A stretch of 15,139 nt of DNA, taken from NCBI GenBank assembly GCA_964349045.1, contig CAYGFI010000117.1, forward strand, positions 1 through 15,139, given 5' to 3'. Source of the stretch: JACJXF01 sp964349045. Lineage in GTDB: Bacteria > Bacteroidota > Bacteroidia > Bacteroidales > GCA-2748055. Below, one piece after another: positions 1 through 6,676 of the stretch. The position numbers and the translations under genes are program-made. Numbering within the stretch: position 1 is the stretch's first letter; each line of letters starts with the position of its first letter. The notes under the pieces were generated by a model, which saw only the letters and a program-made list of their open reading frames with translations, made no database searches and was not told where the DNA came from.

Positions 1-426
1 ATATAGAATTGACCTGTCATTTAGCTTTGTCACCAGGCTAAGAATTAATGTAACCAACAACGTCACACCGCCGATAAAATGCATCGGGTTATCAAAATTA
101 ATTACGAATCCAATCATCGAAACAAAAGATATGGCCAATGAAATAAATGTCATTTTATAAACAAAATTGATAAATGAGATCGTGTTTAATATTCCAGTCG
201 TTTCAAGGTTTTCAGTCTCAACTATTTTAAATGCGCACAAAAAATATGTTAATGCTGTAAGCATCGACCCTATTATCAGGACGAAATTTAAATTAGTCTG
301 CTTCATCAGAAATAAAACAAAACCGGTAAAGAATATCAGGAGAGAAACTTTTTCAATGGTTTTTATTTTGTCAAAATGCTTATTTACCAATTCAGCTAAT
401 TGTGCGCTTGCATTTTTGTTTGTCAT
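1..426 (-). CDS. Multi-pass membrane protein of unknown function, N-terminal part (C-terminus beyond window)
   Basis: Read on the minus strand from an ATG at 426-424, this frame stays open for 142 codons to the left edge, so the 3' end is missing. The product starts MTNKNASAQLAELVNKHFDK, a charged, probably helical stretch. Four hydrophobic segments follow at about residues 27-41, 47-66, 88-110 and 115-133, separated by short loops, which indicates an integral membrane protein with four or more spans. I recognise no family and propose no function. The open frame on the opposite strand (167-457) is shorter and lacks this regular hydrophobic periodicity, so I treat it as antisense. The gene lies outside the stem-loop-bounded region, transcribed away from it, and so may belong to the host backbone or to a neighbouring cassette. 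A candidate promoter lies about 190 bp upstream. Confidence 0.6.
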   Translation of the reverse strand, partial: MTNKNASAQLAELVNKHFDKIKTIEKVSLLIFFTGFVLFLMKQTNLNFVLIIGSMLTALTYFLCAFKIVETENLETTGILNTISFINFVYKMTFISLAISFVSMIGFVINFDNPMHFIGGVTLLVTLILSLVTKLNDRSILY

Positions 427-460
427 AATCTGTTTATTTTTAAAAAGTGATGGATAATTG

Positions 461-532
461 AAAACCTGTGCATTGCTATTTGCTAAAACCTGTGCACTCC
501 TGATTGCGAAAAAGTGTGCATTGTTATTTGCT
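461..532. repeat. Three tandem imperfect 24-bp repeats
   Basis: Three consecutive 24-bp units lie at 461-484, 485-508 and 509-532. Each starts AAAAMSTGTGCA and ends in a TTGCT or TTGCG-like sequence. Units 1 and 3 differ at only a few positions; unit 2 is more diverged in its second half (CTCCTGATTGCG). They lie just upstream of the minus-strand membrane protein gene, in its likely leader. They could be an array of protein-binding sites or simple replication-slippage copies; nothing in the sequence decides between these. Confidence 0.6.
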
Positions 533-614
533 GATTATACATCTTTCTTTTTGTCATTTATTTAGCCTTTATTTTCTTGTCATTATCAAAATGCTCCAAC
601 ATATCCACGAAGCA

Positions 615-647
615 CAAATATAATTGGTTTTTTTGTGGGTGGGCAAT
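615..647 (-). promoter_or_regulatory. Candidate Bacteroidota-type promoter for the left membrane protein gene
   Basis: On the minus strand, TATATTTG (622-615) fits the Bacteroidota -7 consensus TAnnTTTG exactly. ATTG (647-644), 21 nt upstream, matches three of four bases of the -33 element TTTG. Transcription would start near 607 and give a leader of about 180 nt that runs through the tandem repeats. Matches of this length arise by chance in AT-rich DNA, so this is tentative. Confidence 0.35.
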
Positions 648-689
648 CCTAAAACCGTCCTGAAAGGTGGTTACTCAGGCGGGTAAGGT

Positions 690-752
690 GGAAGCTCTTT
701 TGCAAACCTTTGGTTTAAGTGTTGGCTCGTGGGGGCTTGCAAATGTGCTTAC
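690..752 (+). repeat. Structured stem-loop repeat, left copy
   Basis: This is a two-tiered hairpin. The outer stem is GGAAGC (690-695) with GCTTAC (747-752), one mismatch. A symmetric 3x3 internal loop follows, TCT (696-698) against TGT (744-746). The inner stem is TTTGCAAACC (699-708) with GGCTTGCAAA (734-743), 9 of 10 paired. The 25-nt apical loop spans 709-733 and contains TTTGGTTTAAGT and TGGCTCGTGGG. A second copy at 14827-14891 has the same architecture and orientation and a nearly identical loop, but different stem sequences that still pair. It lay 43 nt beyond the AIPR stop codon before the transposon inserted. There is no T-tract, so it is not a simple terminator. Possible roles are a recombination or replication site, a REP-like element, or a structured RNA. 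Confidence 0.8.
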
Positions 753-790
753 GACTCTGGGGTGGCTTTTAAACATTAAACGGCAATGCA

Positions 791-798
791 TTAAATTA
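791..798. repeat. Target-site duplication, left copy (TTAAATTA)
   Basis: TTAAATTA directly abuts the left terminal inverted repeat and is repeated exactly at 4064-4071, next to the right terminal repeat. An AT-rich 8-bp duplication is what IS1595-family insertions are known to produce. The last three bases (TTA, 796-798) are the duplicate of the AIPR stop codon read on the minus strand. Confidence 0.88.
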
Positions 799-825
799 CG
801 GAATTATCGGCTTATTGGTTAGAGC
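799..825 (+). repeat. Left terminal inverted repeat of the transposon
   Basis: The outermost 12 bases, CGGAATTATCGG, are identical to the reverse complement of the right end. Across 27 bases there are four mismatches (positions 13, 15, 23 and 25 of the repeat). The inner half shares ATTGGTT with the right end. Confidence 0.88.
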
Positions 826-833
826 CGTTTTTT
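808..833 (+). terminator. Possible intrinsic terminator inside the left transposon end
   Basis: CGGCTT (808-813) can pair with GAGCCG (822-827) around an eight-base loop, followed directly by TTTTTT (828-833). The stem is short, with one G-T pair, and overlaps the terminal inverted repeat. If active, it would stop plus-strand read-through into the transposon from outside, a protection used by other insertion sequences. That role is inference. Confidence 0.35.
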
Positions 834-845
834 CATCCTCCTTAA

Positions 846-866
846 ATTAAATAAAATTTATTTAAT
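846..866. promoter_or_regulatory. 21-bp perfect AT-only palindrome upstream of the transposon genes
   Basis: ATTAAATAAA (846-855) and TTTATTTAAT (857-866) form a perfect inverted repeat around a single central A, about 60 bp before the first transposon gene. It could be an operator or an AT-rich upstream promoter element. Low sequence complexity makes a chance origin possible. Confidence 0.3.
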
Positions 867-880
867 GGTAAATATCTATT

Positions 881-899
881 AAAGCTAATTTGTAGCTTT
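881..899. promoter_or_regulatory. Perfect 7-bp inverted repeat ahead of the first transposon gene
   Basis: AAAGCTA (881-887) and TAGCTTT (893-899) are perfect inverted repeats separated by ATTTG. The right arm is part of TAGCTTTA, one base from the -7 consensus TAnnTTTG, and lies about 27 bp before the start codon at 927. Overlap of a dyad with a candidate -7 element would fit a repressor site controlling the passenger-transposase-methyltransferase unit, but no -33 element is visible at a good distance. Confidence 0.3.
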
Positions 900-926
900 A
901 TAGGATGTAACCATAAAAGCAAAGTT

Positions 927-1409
927 ATGAAAAAGATTACTAACATTTTATTTACAATTAACAGCATCGTCACAACATTTATAGCATACTATACTTTCTT
1001 TAAAATTGATGGCGGTATAAATACATTTAAAACAATGAACTGGACAGCATTAATATTTGCAATTATTGCAGGTGGGGTATGTCTTTGGTTTCATTTTACT
1101 ATTGTTTGGATTGTAAAAGCAGAGACAAAAGGCTTAATAGAAAAAATTGAAAAAAGATATAAAGCATATACCGATTCCTTTTCAAGCTGGTTTTTGTACA
1201 CAGCCGCTATTAGTGCAATAGTAAACGAAAAGATTATTAAACAAATGACAGAAGAAGAACAAGCAAAAATTCTTTATGATGGGAAATTTTTAATTGACTA
1301 TTTAGAACGTTTTGGATTTAGTGAGAAAGTTAAAGACGAAATGAAAAAAATGTATCATGAAGATGAATTAAAAAAACTTAAAAATGAACCTAATAGAAAT
1401 ATCAAATAG
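927..1409 (+). CDS. Small membrane-anchored protein, transposon passenger of unknown function
   Basis: This 160-residue protein starts MKKITNILFTINSIVTTFIA. It has two hydrophobic segments, about residues 5-25 and 40-63, that should span the inner membrane. A charged, helix-prone soluble part of about 95 residues follows, rich in lysine and glutamate (for example EKIEKRYKAY and a C-terminal run of lysines). I recognise no family. The gene lies 101 bp inside the left end of the transposon, and its last 26 bp overlap the start of the transposase gene in another frame, so translation of the two may be coupled. Its position makes it a passenger or accessory gene of the element. The soluble tail could bind a partner on the cytoplasmic side, but nothing in the sequence says which. 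Confidence 0.7.
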   Translation: MKKITNILFTINSIVTTFIAYYTFFKIDGGINTFKTMNWTALIFAIIAGGVCLWFHFTIVWIVKAETKGLIEKIEKRYKAYTDSFSSWFLYTAAISAIVNEKIIKQMTEEEQAKILYDGKFLIDYLERFGFSEKVKDEMKKMYHEDELKKLKNEPNRNIK

Positions 1410-2364
1410 ATTTCCATCTGAACTGGATGCAGTTAAATACTTCGAACAATTCCGATGGGGCAAAAAGCCAGCGTGTCCGTATTGTGGCAGCTTAGGTGTT
1501 GGTGAACGAAATAAAGACATGAGATTTCATTGCAAGGATTGTTTCAAGTCATTTTCTGTAACAACGGGTACAAACCTTCATAATACCCGCTTATCACTTA
1601 GAACCTGGTTATATGGCTTTGCGATTGTATCTGATGCAAAGAAAGGAATTTCAAGCAAGCAGCTTGAAAGGAATTTAGGCATTCATTACGAAACAGCATG
1701 GACAATGTACCACAAGATACGTGACCTGATGTCGATAGAGAATGATGAGGTAAGCCTGAATGATATTGTCGAACTGGATACGAAACTCATCACAAGGGAT
1801 ATGCGCAAATGTCAGGTAGAGAAAAAAGGTACTCCTGCAAGTATTCCTGAACTGGATGCTGAACTAAGAAAGTATAAAGGACAATTCGCCTTCAAAGAAG
1901 GTGATTATAAGAAACCTTGTAAGGTAGGCAGCCAAAAACGTGGCGAAGGGGCAAGTGATATGAAACTTGGGGCGGTTGTTGAAAGGGAGGGTAATGTTAT
2001 TGCATCGGTTATAAAAAACACTACATTTTCAGAACTTCGCAAGCTGATAGACAAACACGTAAACAAAAGCAGGAAAGAAACGGTACTTATGACCGACTTG
2101 ACAAGAAGTAACTTGAAATTCAAACAGATAATGAACCAGATCGTTATTGACCATTCAAAGCTATATTCTTATAAGGGACTTAATACAAACACAATAGAAT
2201 CCTTTTGGGCAATCGTTGAAAGACAGATCAAAGGGCAACATCATCACGTGGATATTCGGTATTTGGATAAATATGTTGCAGAAACGGCTTTTAAGTTCAA
2301 TAACCGGAAGCTGGATGATATGTTTGAAACATTGGTGAGATTGTCTATGCTTAATCATAATTAG
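1384..2364 (+). CDS. IS1595-family (ISXO2-like) DDE transposase
   Basis: This 326-residue enzyme should cut and join the transposon ends. Residues 21-55 form a zinc ribbon (CPYC at 31-34, CKDC at 50-53), followed by a helix-turn-helix-like stretch, GISSKQLERNLGIHYETAW (88-106). The DDE catalytic core follows: D132 in VELDT, D238 in LMTDLT and E272 in NTNTIESFW, then GQHHHV, the family's usual signature after the catalytic glutamate. Two things differ from ordinary members as I know them. The residue after the first aspartate is T instead of the common E, with no GGK loop after it. The spacing between the two aspartates is about 105 residues, longer than usual, because of a lysine-rich insert at about 134-185. 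The gene overlaps the upstream passenger by 26 bp and ends 26 bp before the methyltransferase gene. The start MNLIEISNRFPSELDAVKYF agrees with the family's usual N-terminus. Confidence 0.9.
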   Translation: MNLIEISNRFPSELDAVKYFEQFRWGKKPACPYCGSLGVGERNKDMRFHCKDCFKSFSVTTGTNLHNTRLSLRTWLYGFAIVSDAKKGISSKQLERNLGIHYETAWTMYHKIRDLMSIENDEVSLNDIVELDTKLITRDMRKCQVEKKGTPASIPELDAELRKYKGQFAFKEGDYKKPCKVGSQKRGEGASDMKLGAVVEREGNVIASVIKNTTFSELRKLIDKHVNKSRKETVLMTDLTRSNLKFKQIMNQIVIDHSKLYSYKGLNTNTIESFWAIVERQIKGQHHHVDIRYLDKYVAETAFKFNNRKLDDMFETLVRLSMLNHN

Positions 2365-2367
2365 TTG

Positions 2368-2375
2368 TAATTTTG
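2368..2375 (+). promoter_or_regulatory. Candidate -7 promoter element for the methyltransferase gene
   Basis: TAATTTTG matches the Bacteroidota -7 consensus TAnnTTTG exactly and lies in the 26-bp gap before the methyltransferase start at 2391. ATTG at 2340-2343 is a weak -33 match, but the 24-nt spacing is slightly long. If used, the methyltransferase has its own start site and a leader of about 9 nt, uncoupled from the transposase. Confidence 0.35.
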
Positions 2376-2390
2376 GTATAAAAATAGACC

Positions 2391-3908
2391 ATGAGCAAAA
2401 CTGATAAAATCTGGAAAAATCAATTATTTTATGGTGATAATTTAGATATTCTAAGGAGAATAGAAAAGGATTCCGTTGATCTTAGCTACATAGACCCTCC
2501 GTTTAATTCCAAAAGGAATTACAATCAGATTTACATGAATGTTGGTCAGGAAGATAGAGCTCAAGCACAGGCGTTTGTGGATACTTGGTCTTGGAGTAGT
2601 AGGTCAAATAAAGAAATAGATGAATTGGTAAACAATTATAGGGGATTATATACTGAACGAACTAAAAATCTGATTAATGGATTAGAAAAGGTTTTGGAAA
2701 GGAATAGCTTGTTTGCTTATCTCGTAAGCATGACTTTACGAATTGCAGAGATTCAAAGGGTTTTAAAACCAACAGGATGTTTCTATCTGCATTGCGACCC
2801 GACAGCAAGTCATTATCTTAAACTTATTTGTGATAGTATCTTTTGCCCAAAAGGAGGTGATTTTATTAATGAAATTATTTGGTGTTACAGAGGTGGTGGC
2901 TCATCAAAAACTGATTTTGGGAAAAGACATGATGTAATATTCAGATATTCTAAAAGTAAAGAATATAAATTTAATGCTGATAATATTAGAATACCATATC
3001 AGGCAGAGGGGATTGGTCGGACGGATGATGCAATGTGGGGAAAACATAAAGGAACCGATAAAGTTTACAAACCTAACCCCCTTGGAAAAGTACCAGAGGA
3101 TTGGTGGACAATGAATATATTAAATGCTAATGACCCTGAACGTCAAGGTTATCCTACACAAAAACCTGAAAGGCTATTAGAAAGAATTATCCAAGCAAGT
3201 ACAGATGAAGGCGATGTTGTACTTGATGCTTATTGTGGATGCGGAACTACAATTGCTGTTGCTCAACGGATAAAGCGCAAATGGATAGGAATAGACATAA
3301 CTTATCACAGTATAAGCCTTATATTGAAACGACTTTCTGATAGTTTTGGTGATAAAGTACTTGAATCCATTACCTTGTCAGGAGTACCAAAAGACTTTGA
3401 ATCAGCGGAAGCACTTGCTAACAAAAAGGATGACAGGGTACGAAAGGAGTTTGAGAAATGGTGTGTTTTGACTTATTCGGACAATAGGGCAGCGATAAAC
3501 GATAAGAAAGGCAAAGATTTTGGTATTGATGGCACTGCATCAATTAGTGACAGGATAAATGGCGAAATTATGCAAATGCCAATAATCTTTAGTGTTAAAT
3601 CGGATAAGCATCCTAAACCTTCTTATATACGTGATCTTATTGGAGTGATGGCAAGGGAAAAGGCGGTACTTGGATATTTCATTACTCTTTACCCCCCAAC
3701 AAAAGACATGATTGATGAAGCCCATAAACAAGGCGAGTATAAAAACGAACTTCTTGGAATAGAGTACAGCAAGGTTAAAATAGTGACTGTTCAGGAAATA
3801 TTGGACGGCAAACAAATGAGACTGCCTAAATCAATAACTACTGAGGTATTAAAATCAGCACCAAAAGTAGAAGATAGCGGTAACCAAATGAAATTAGAAT
3901 TAGAGTAA
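2391..3908 (+). CDS. Site-specific DNA methyltransferase (amino-methyl, beta-type) with C-terminal PD-(D/E)XK-like domain
   Basis: This 505-residue protein transfers a methyl group from S-adenosylmethionine to an exocyclic amino group of DNA, probably adenine N6. Motif order is beta-type: catalytic DPPF at 35-38 (SYIDPPFNSKRNY), a central variable region that should recognise the target, YPTQKPERLLERI at 254-266, then the cofactor loop DAYCGCGTT at 279-287 and IDI at 301-303. From about residue 340 a second domain starts (RKEFEKWCVLTYSDNRAAIN), with GKDFGIDG (374-381) and FSVKS (400-404) resembling the GxDG...(E/Q)xK core of Mrr-like nuclease domains. The position normally holding E or Q is S401, so cutting activity is doubtful and the domain may only bind DNA. 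The gene is the last passenger of the transposon and converges on the AIPR gene. No separate restriction gene adjoins it inside the element, so it may act as a solitary methyltransferase. The target base could also be cytosine N4. Confidence 0.88.
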   Translation: MSKTDKIWKNQLFYGDNLDILRRIEKDSVDLSYIDPPFNSKRNYNQIYMNVGQEDRAQAQAFVDTWSWSSRSNKEIDELVNNYRGLYTERTKNLINGLEKVLERNSLFAYLVSMTLRIAEIQRVLKPTGCFYLHCDPTASHYLKLICDSIFCPKGGDFINEIIWCYRGGGSSKTDFGKRHDVIFRYSKSKEYKFNADNIRIPYQAEGIGRTDDAMWGKHKGTDKVYKPNPLGKVPEDWWTMNILNANDPERQGYPTQKPERLLERIIQASTDEGDVVLDAYCGCGTTIAVAQRIKRKWIGIDITYHSISLILKRLSDSFGDKVLESITLSGVPKDFESAEALANKKDDRVRKEFEKWCVLTYSDNRAAINDKKGKDFGIDGTASISDRINGEIMQMPIIFSVKSDKHPKPSYIRDLIGVMAREKAVLGYFITLYPPTKDMIDEAHKQGEYKNELLGIEYSKVKIVTVQEILDGKQMRLPKSITTEVLKSAPKVEDSGNQMKLELE

Positions 3909-4036
3909 TATCTAAAAACAATTGTAACTATTTGATTTATAAATTATAACAAAAACAGGTTAATTTTAATCAAAAGATTTGAATATTATCCATATAATAA
4001 GTAATTCAGGCAGTTACATTTATAATTACAAATTTA

Positions 4037-4063
4037 GCACAAACCAATTAACCGATAATTCCG
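4037..4063 (-). repeat. Right terminal inverted repeat of the transposon
   Basis: Read on the minus strand from 4063 inward, it starts CGGAATTATCGG, identical to the left end, and continues with TTAATTGGTT, two mismatches from the left copy. In all, 23 of 27 bases match. Confidence 0.88.
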
Positions 4064-4071
4064 TTAAATTA
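4064..4071. repeat. Target-site duplication, right copy, containing the AIPR stop codon
   Basis: TTAAATTA is identical to 791-798. Positions 4071-4069 read TAA on the minus strand, the stop codon of the AIPR gene. The insertion therefore duplicated the stop codon and left the protein unchanged. Confidence 0.88.
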
Positions 4072-6675
4072 CTCAATTTTAAAACCAGCTTTCAATAAAG
4101 TTTTTAAGTGCCTTTCAGCATTTGTTTTATGAAATTGATTCAGCGGTTTGAGTTCATAAGCCAAATCAGCAATATATGTTCTTTCGCCTTGAGACAATAT
4201 TTTCATTCTGGAATCCCAATCTACCATTTGCTTTAAAACAATCAAGCTTATATTGGGTACTGCACTGCTGGAAATTTCTTTTGTAATTGACTCCTCTTTT
4301 TTAAAATAGTTTGATGCTAAGTGAATGTCTTTTACTGATGGAGCAATCCCTTTTGCAAGCTCACTGCCAATCTTATTAAACACAGAAACATACTTTCTAT
4401 TTGCTTGGTAAGTTTTATGCTCAATGGACTTAAAAAAATCTACTAAACCAATTCCGTTTTCAATTGCCTGATTGTATTTCAAAATAACAAACTTCAAGGT
4501 GCTTTCAATCTGATAATTGTATGGAATTTTTATTTGGTCGAAAATCTCAGGATTATTCTTTCGTATCTCATTCATCAGATTGTTCTCAAACCGTAAATCG
4601 GCTTCGCTTAAATCCTCCAACTTTAATATTGAGGAAATAATTGTGTCCATTTTCTTCTCTTGGAGGACTGAAATTCCATCATATTTCTTTCTAAGTTGAT
4701 TGTAAAATTCCATCCCTTTAGAAAGAACTTCAATGTTCATCTGTATTCTTTCAAAATCAACTTCAGTTGTTTCTCCGTTTTTTTTCTCTTTAAGTGGAAT
4801 AGAATATTTACTGAGAATCTGCTGTGGCATTTTCGACGCCATGAATTCCTCAATCTCCTTAGATACCAAAATGTTCTCCCACAACTTTTTGTTTTTAGCA
4901 TACTCACCGTAGTCGTCACTTTCAGAATACTTCTTAATCAAGCCATTCATCAATTCCATTAGTTCTGTGAAAAATGTAACCAAGTCGTCTTCAAGTTTCT
5001 CCTTCTTCCAAATCTTTGAAAGGTCAAATTGCATTCCCTGATTTGCTCCATCAGTATAGATGTACATTATTGAAATAGCATATGGAACAACTGCTGACCT
5101 TATTTGACCCATTGAATTTTTTCCCTGACCGTAGATTTTTTCAAGTTGAGTAAACAAGATGATTTTGGAAATCAATTCTTCGTAAAAATTCCGGCTTACA
5201 TTAACAGCTTTCCTACCACGCAACTCACCTGTAATTTCTTCCAAAAAATATCTGAATACTTTCTCTCCACCTTTTTTTACAACATACGGTTGATCTCCCC
5301 ATGCAGTAAAATACTTTCCTAATTGCTCCTTAGTAAAACGATAATTCTTTGGATATTCCTTCTCAATTCTCGCTTTGTTTGAACCGGCAATTCTTAGTTT
5401 GGTATTGAATTCTCCTCTTGATTTTTCAAAGAACCACTTTCTTCCAGAAGGTGTAACGATGCTATCCGAAAGAGCTTTGATTTTGTTCAGTTGCGGACTT
5501 CTTGAACTTAGGTCAACATTTGAAACTTTGGTTTGAGAATTTGAATATTTGCTTATATCGGTAATCAAAGAATCCAACCCTTCTTCAGTTACATCACGGG
5601 CAACATTAATCTTCGCCATTACCTTAACCTTATCAATTGGAAAACCATCTTTTTGTGTGAAATAGATACTGGCAGTTGTCTGACCGCCATTTACAATTTG
5701 AAAATCTGTCAACGACTTAATGAACATTATTCCATTAATAGATTCAACTTCTTTTGCAGTTGATGTAATCGTAATACCGTTGTTGAATGCGATAAACTTT
5801 TCAGGACTAATTCTAATTGTTTCTCTTATTCCCTTGTTTACTCCCTTGAATTGAAGAAATGAGCGCACATTTTTTTCAAGTAACCTTGAACTATATCGTT
5901 TGTAAAGATCAGAAAGAATGTGTGCTGGTAAAACACAGAGATAAGATTCAAAGTTTTCTTCTTCTGCTGCCTTGATAACTTCTATTTTGTAATCGAATAA
6001 ATTTTCAAAATCAATTACAAGAGCTTCTCTGTTTCCTTGAGAAATCAAGACATCATACAAAAAATTCAGGTCAACCAATTTCTTAATGATGAGCAAATCT
6101 TTCTTTACTCGTTCTCTGTTTTTTGTAAATGATACAGAGATGTTTTCATCCTCAAACTCAATTCTCTTAGGTTGTGGCATTGTACCACGGGTTTCAGTGG
6201 TTGCGGTAGCACACACCAGAAATATTTCTATTACATCAAATTGTTCTGCTCCTTTTGCGGATGAGAGTTGAGACAATAATGGTCTGATTGGATCTGCATC
6301 TTGAACTTCATCATTCAAATATCCTTTGATTGCCTTATTTAAAAACCTGGTTACTCTTTTAAACTGATTGTCATAGTAACCTTTGGTGGAGATTTGTAAA
6401 TCTTTTTCAGATGAAGTAATGTCAATGCTTGTTTCATTAACAATGAATAACTGCAATCTCTCTGATGATTCGTTAACTGTATAACCATTCAGCTTTAAGT
6501 TCTCAGCAGTATTCAAAAAATATGAATCATTCCAGTCTTCTGAATCAAGCAATTTAGCATCAACCATTAAGGGAATAATCTGACTCAACAATTGTGTTTG
6601 CTGAACAAATCCCTCTTCGTCTTTTGAACTTTCGAGTAATTCTATTCTGTAATTTAGAAACTCCTGAATCTTCAT
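4069..6675 (-). CDS. AIPR (abortive infection phage resistance) family protein
   Basis: This 868-residue cytoplasmic protein is the last gene of the seven-gene operon, starting 1 bp after the DUF4420 gene. The family signature is clear: FNNGIT at 297-302 and, 22 residues on, DFQIVNGGQTTASIYF (324-339), a glycine-glutamine motif typical of AIPR proteins. The following region, MAKINVARDVTEEGLDSLITDISKYSNSQTKV, also fits the family. AIPR proteins were named for lactococcal abortive infection, and members recur in restriction-modification operons; I know of no firmly established biochemical activity. The C-terminal 400 residues are mostly helical and charged, with no motif I recognise. The gene is intact to its stop codon even though a transposon sits directly against that codon. 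Loss of the natural 3' flank may change transcript end or stability, and the plus-strand methyltransferase gene now converges on it. Confidence 0.85.
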   Translation of the reverse strand: MKIQEFLNYRIELLESSKDEEGFVQQTQLLSQIIPLMVDAKLLDSEDWNDSYFLNTAENLKLNGYTVNESSERLQLFIVNETSIDITSSEKDLQISTKGYYDNQFKRVTRFLNKAIKGYLNDEVQDADPIRPLLSQLSSAKGAEQFDVIEIFLVCATATTETRGTMPQPKRIEFEDENISVSFTKNRERVKKDLLIIKKLVDLNFLYDVLISQGNREALVIDFENLFDYKIEVIKAAEEENFESYLCVLPAHILSDLYKRYSSRLLEKNVRSFLQFKGVNKGIRETIRISPEKFIAFNNGITITSTAKEVESINGIMFIKSLTDFQIVNGGQTTASIYFTQKDGFPIDKVKVMAKINVARDVTEEGLDSLITDISKYSNSQTKVSNVDLSSRSPQLNKIKALSDSIVTPSGRKWFFEKSRGEFNTKLRIAGSNKARIEKEYPKNYRFTKEQLGKYFTAWGDQPYVVKKGGEKVFRYFLEEITGELRGRKAVNVSRNFYEELISKIILFTQLEKIYGQGKNSMGQIRSAVVPYAISIMYIYTDGANQGMQFDLSKIWKKEKLEDDLVTFFTELMELMNGLIKKYSESDDYGEYAKNKKLWENILVSKEIEEFMASKMPQQILSKYSIPLKEKKNGETTEVDFERIQMNIEVLSKGMEFYNQLRKKYDGISVLQEKKMDTIISSILKLEDLSEADLRFENNLMNEIRKNNPEIFDQIKIPYNYQIESTLKFVILKYNQAIENGIGLVDFFKSIEHKTYQANRKYVSVFNKIGSELAKGIAPSVKDIHLASNYFKKEESITKEISSSAVPNISLIVLKQMVDWDSRMKILSQGERTYIADLAYELKPLNQFHKTNAERHLKTLLKAGFKIE

Positions 6676-6676
6676 G

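Larger units (their letters stand above)
799..4063 (+). mobile_element. Complete IS1595-family transposon with methyltransferase and membrane-protein passenger genes
   Basis: The ends are set by 27-bp imperfect inverted repeats (799-825 and 4037-4063, 23 of 27 identical, both starting CGGAATTATCGG from the outside), flanked by an exact 8-bp duplication, TTAAATTA. Inside are three plus-strand genes: a small membrane protein (927-1409), the transposase (1384-2364, overlapping it by 26 bp) and a DNA methyltransferase (2391-3908). There is no room for insertion-sequence ends closer to the transposase, so the neighbours are passengers rather than flanking host genes. IS1595 is a family known to include members with passenger genes. 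All reading frames are intact and the duplication is perfect, which suggests a recent and possibly still mobile element. It landed precisely at the 3' end of the AIPR gene, between that gene and the left stem-loop. Confidence 0.88.

Noticed and set aside
167..457. Plus-strand open frame of 96 codons
   Set aside because: It lies antisense to the longer minus-strand frame 1-426, which encodes a regular multi-span membrane protein. It has no recognisable domain and ends inside the non-coding region before the tandem repeats.
558..602. A 14-residue minus-strand open frame in the leader of the left membrane gene, considered as a leader peptide
   Set aside because: It is very short, with no repeated regulatory codons and no attenuator-like hairpins near it.
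1384..2364. A bare insertion sequence consisting only of the transposase gene
   Set aside because: The gene overlaps its upstream neighbour and is 26 bp from the next one, so no terminal repeats fit close to it. The real repeats and target duplication are at 799-825 and 4037-4063.
3909..4036. Intrinsic terminator between the converging methyltransferase and AIPR genes
   Set aside because: The sequence is AT-rich with only 4-5 bp AT inverted repeats; no GC-containing stem with a T-tract was found on either strand.
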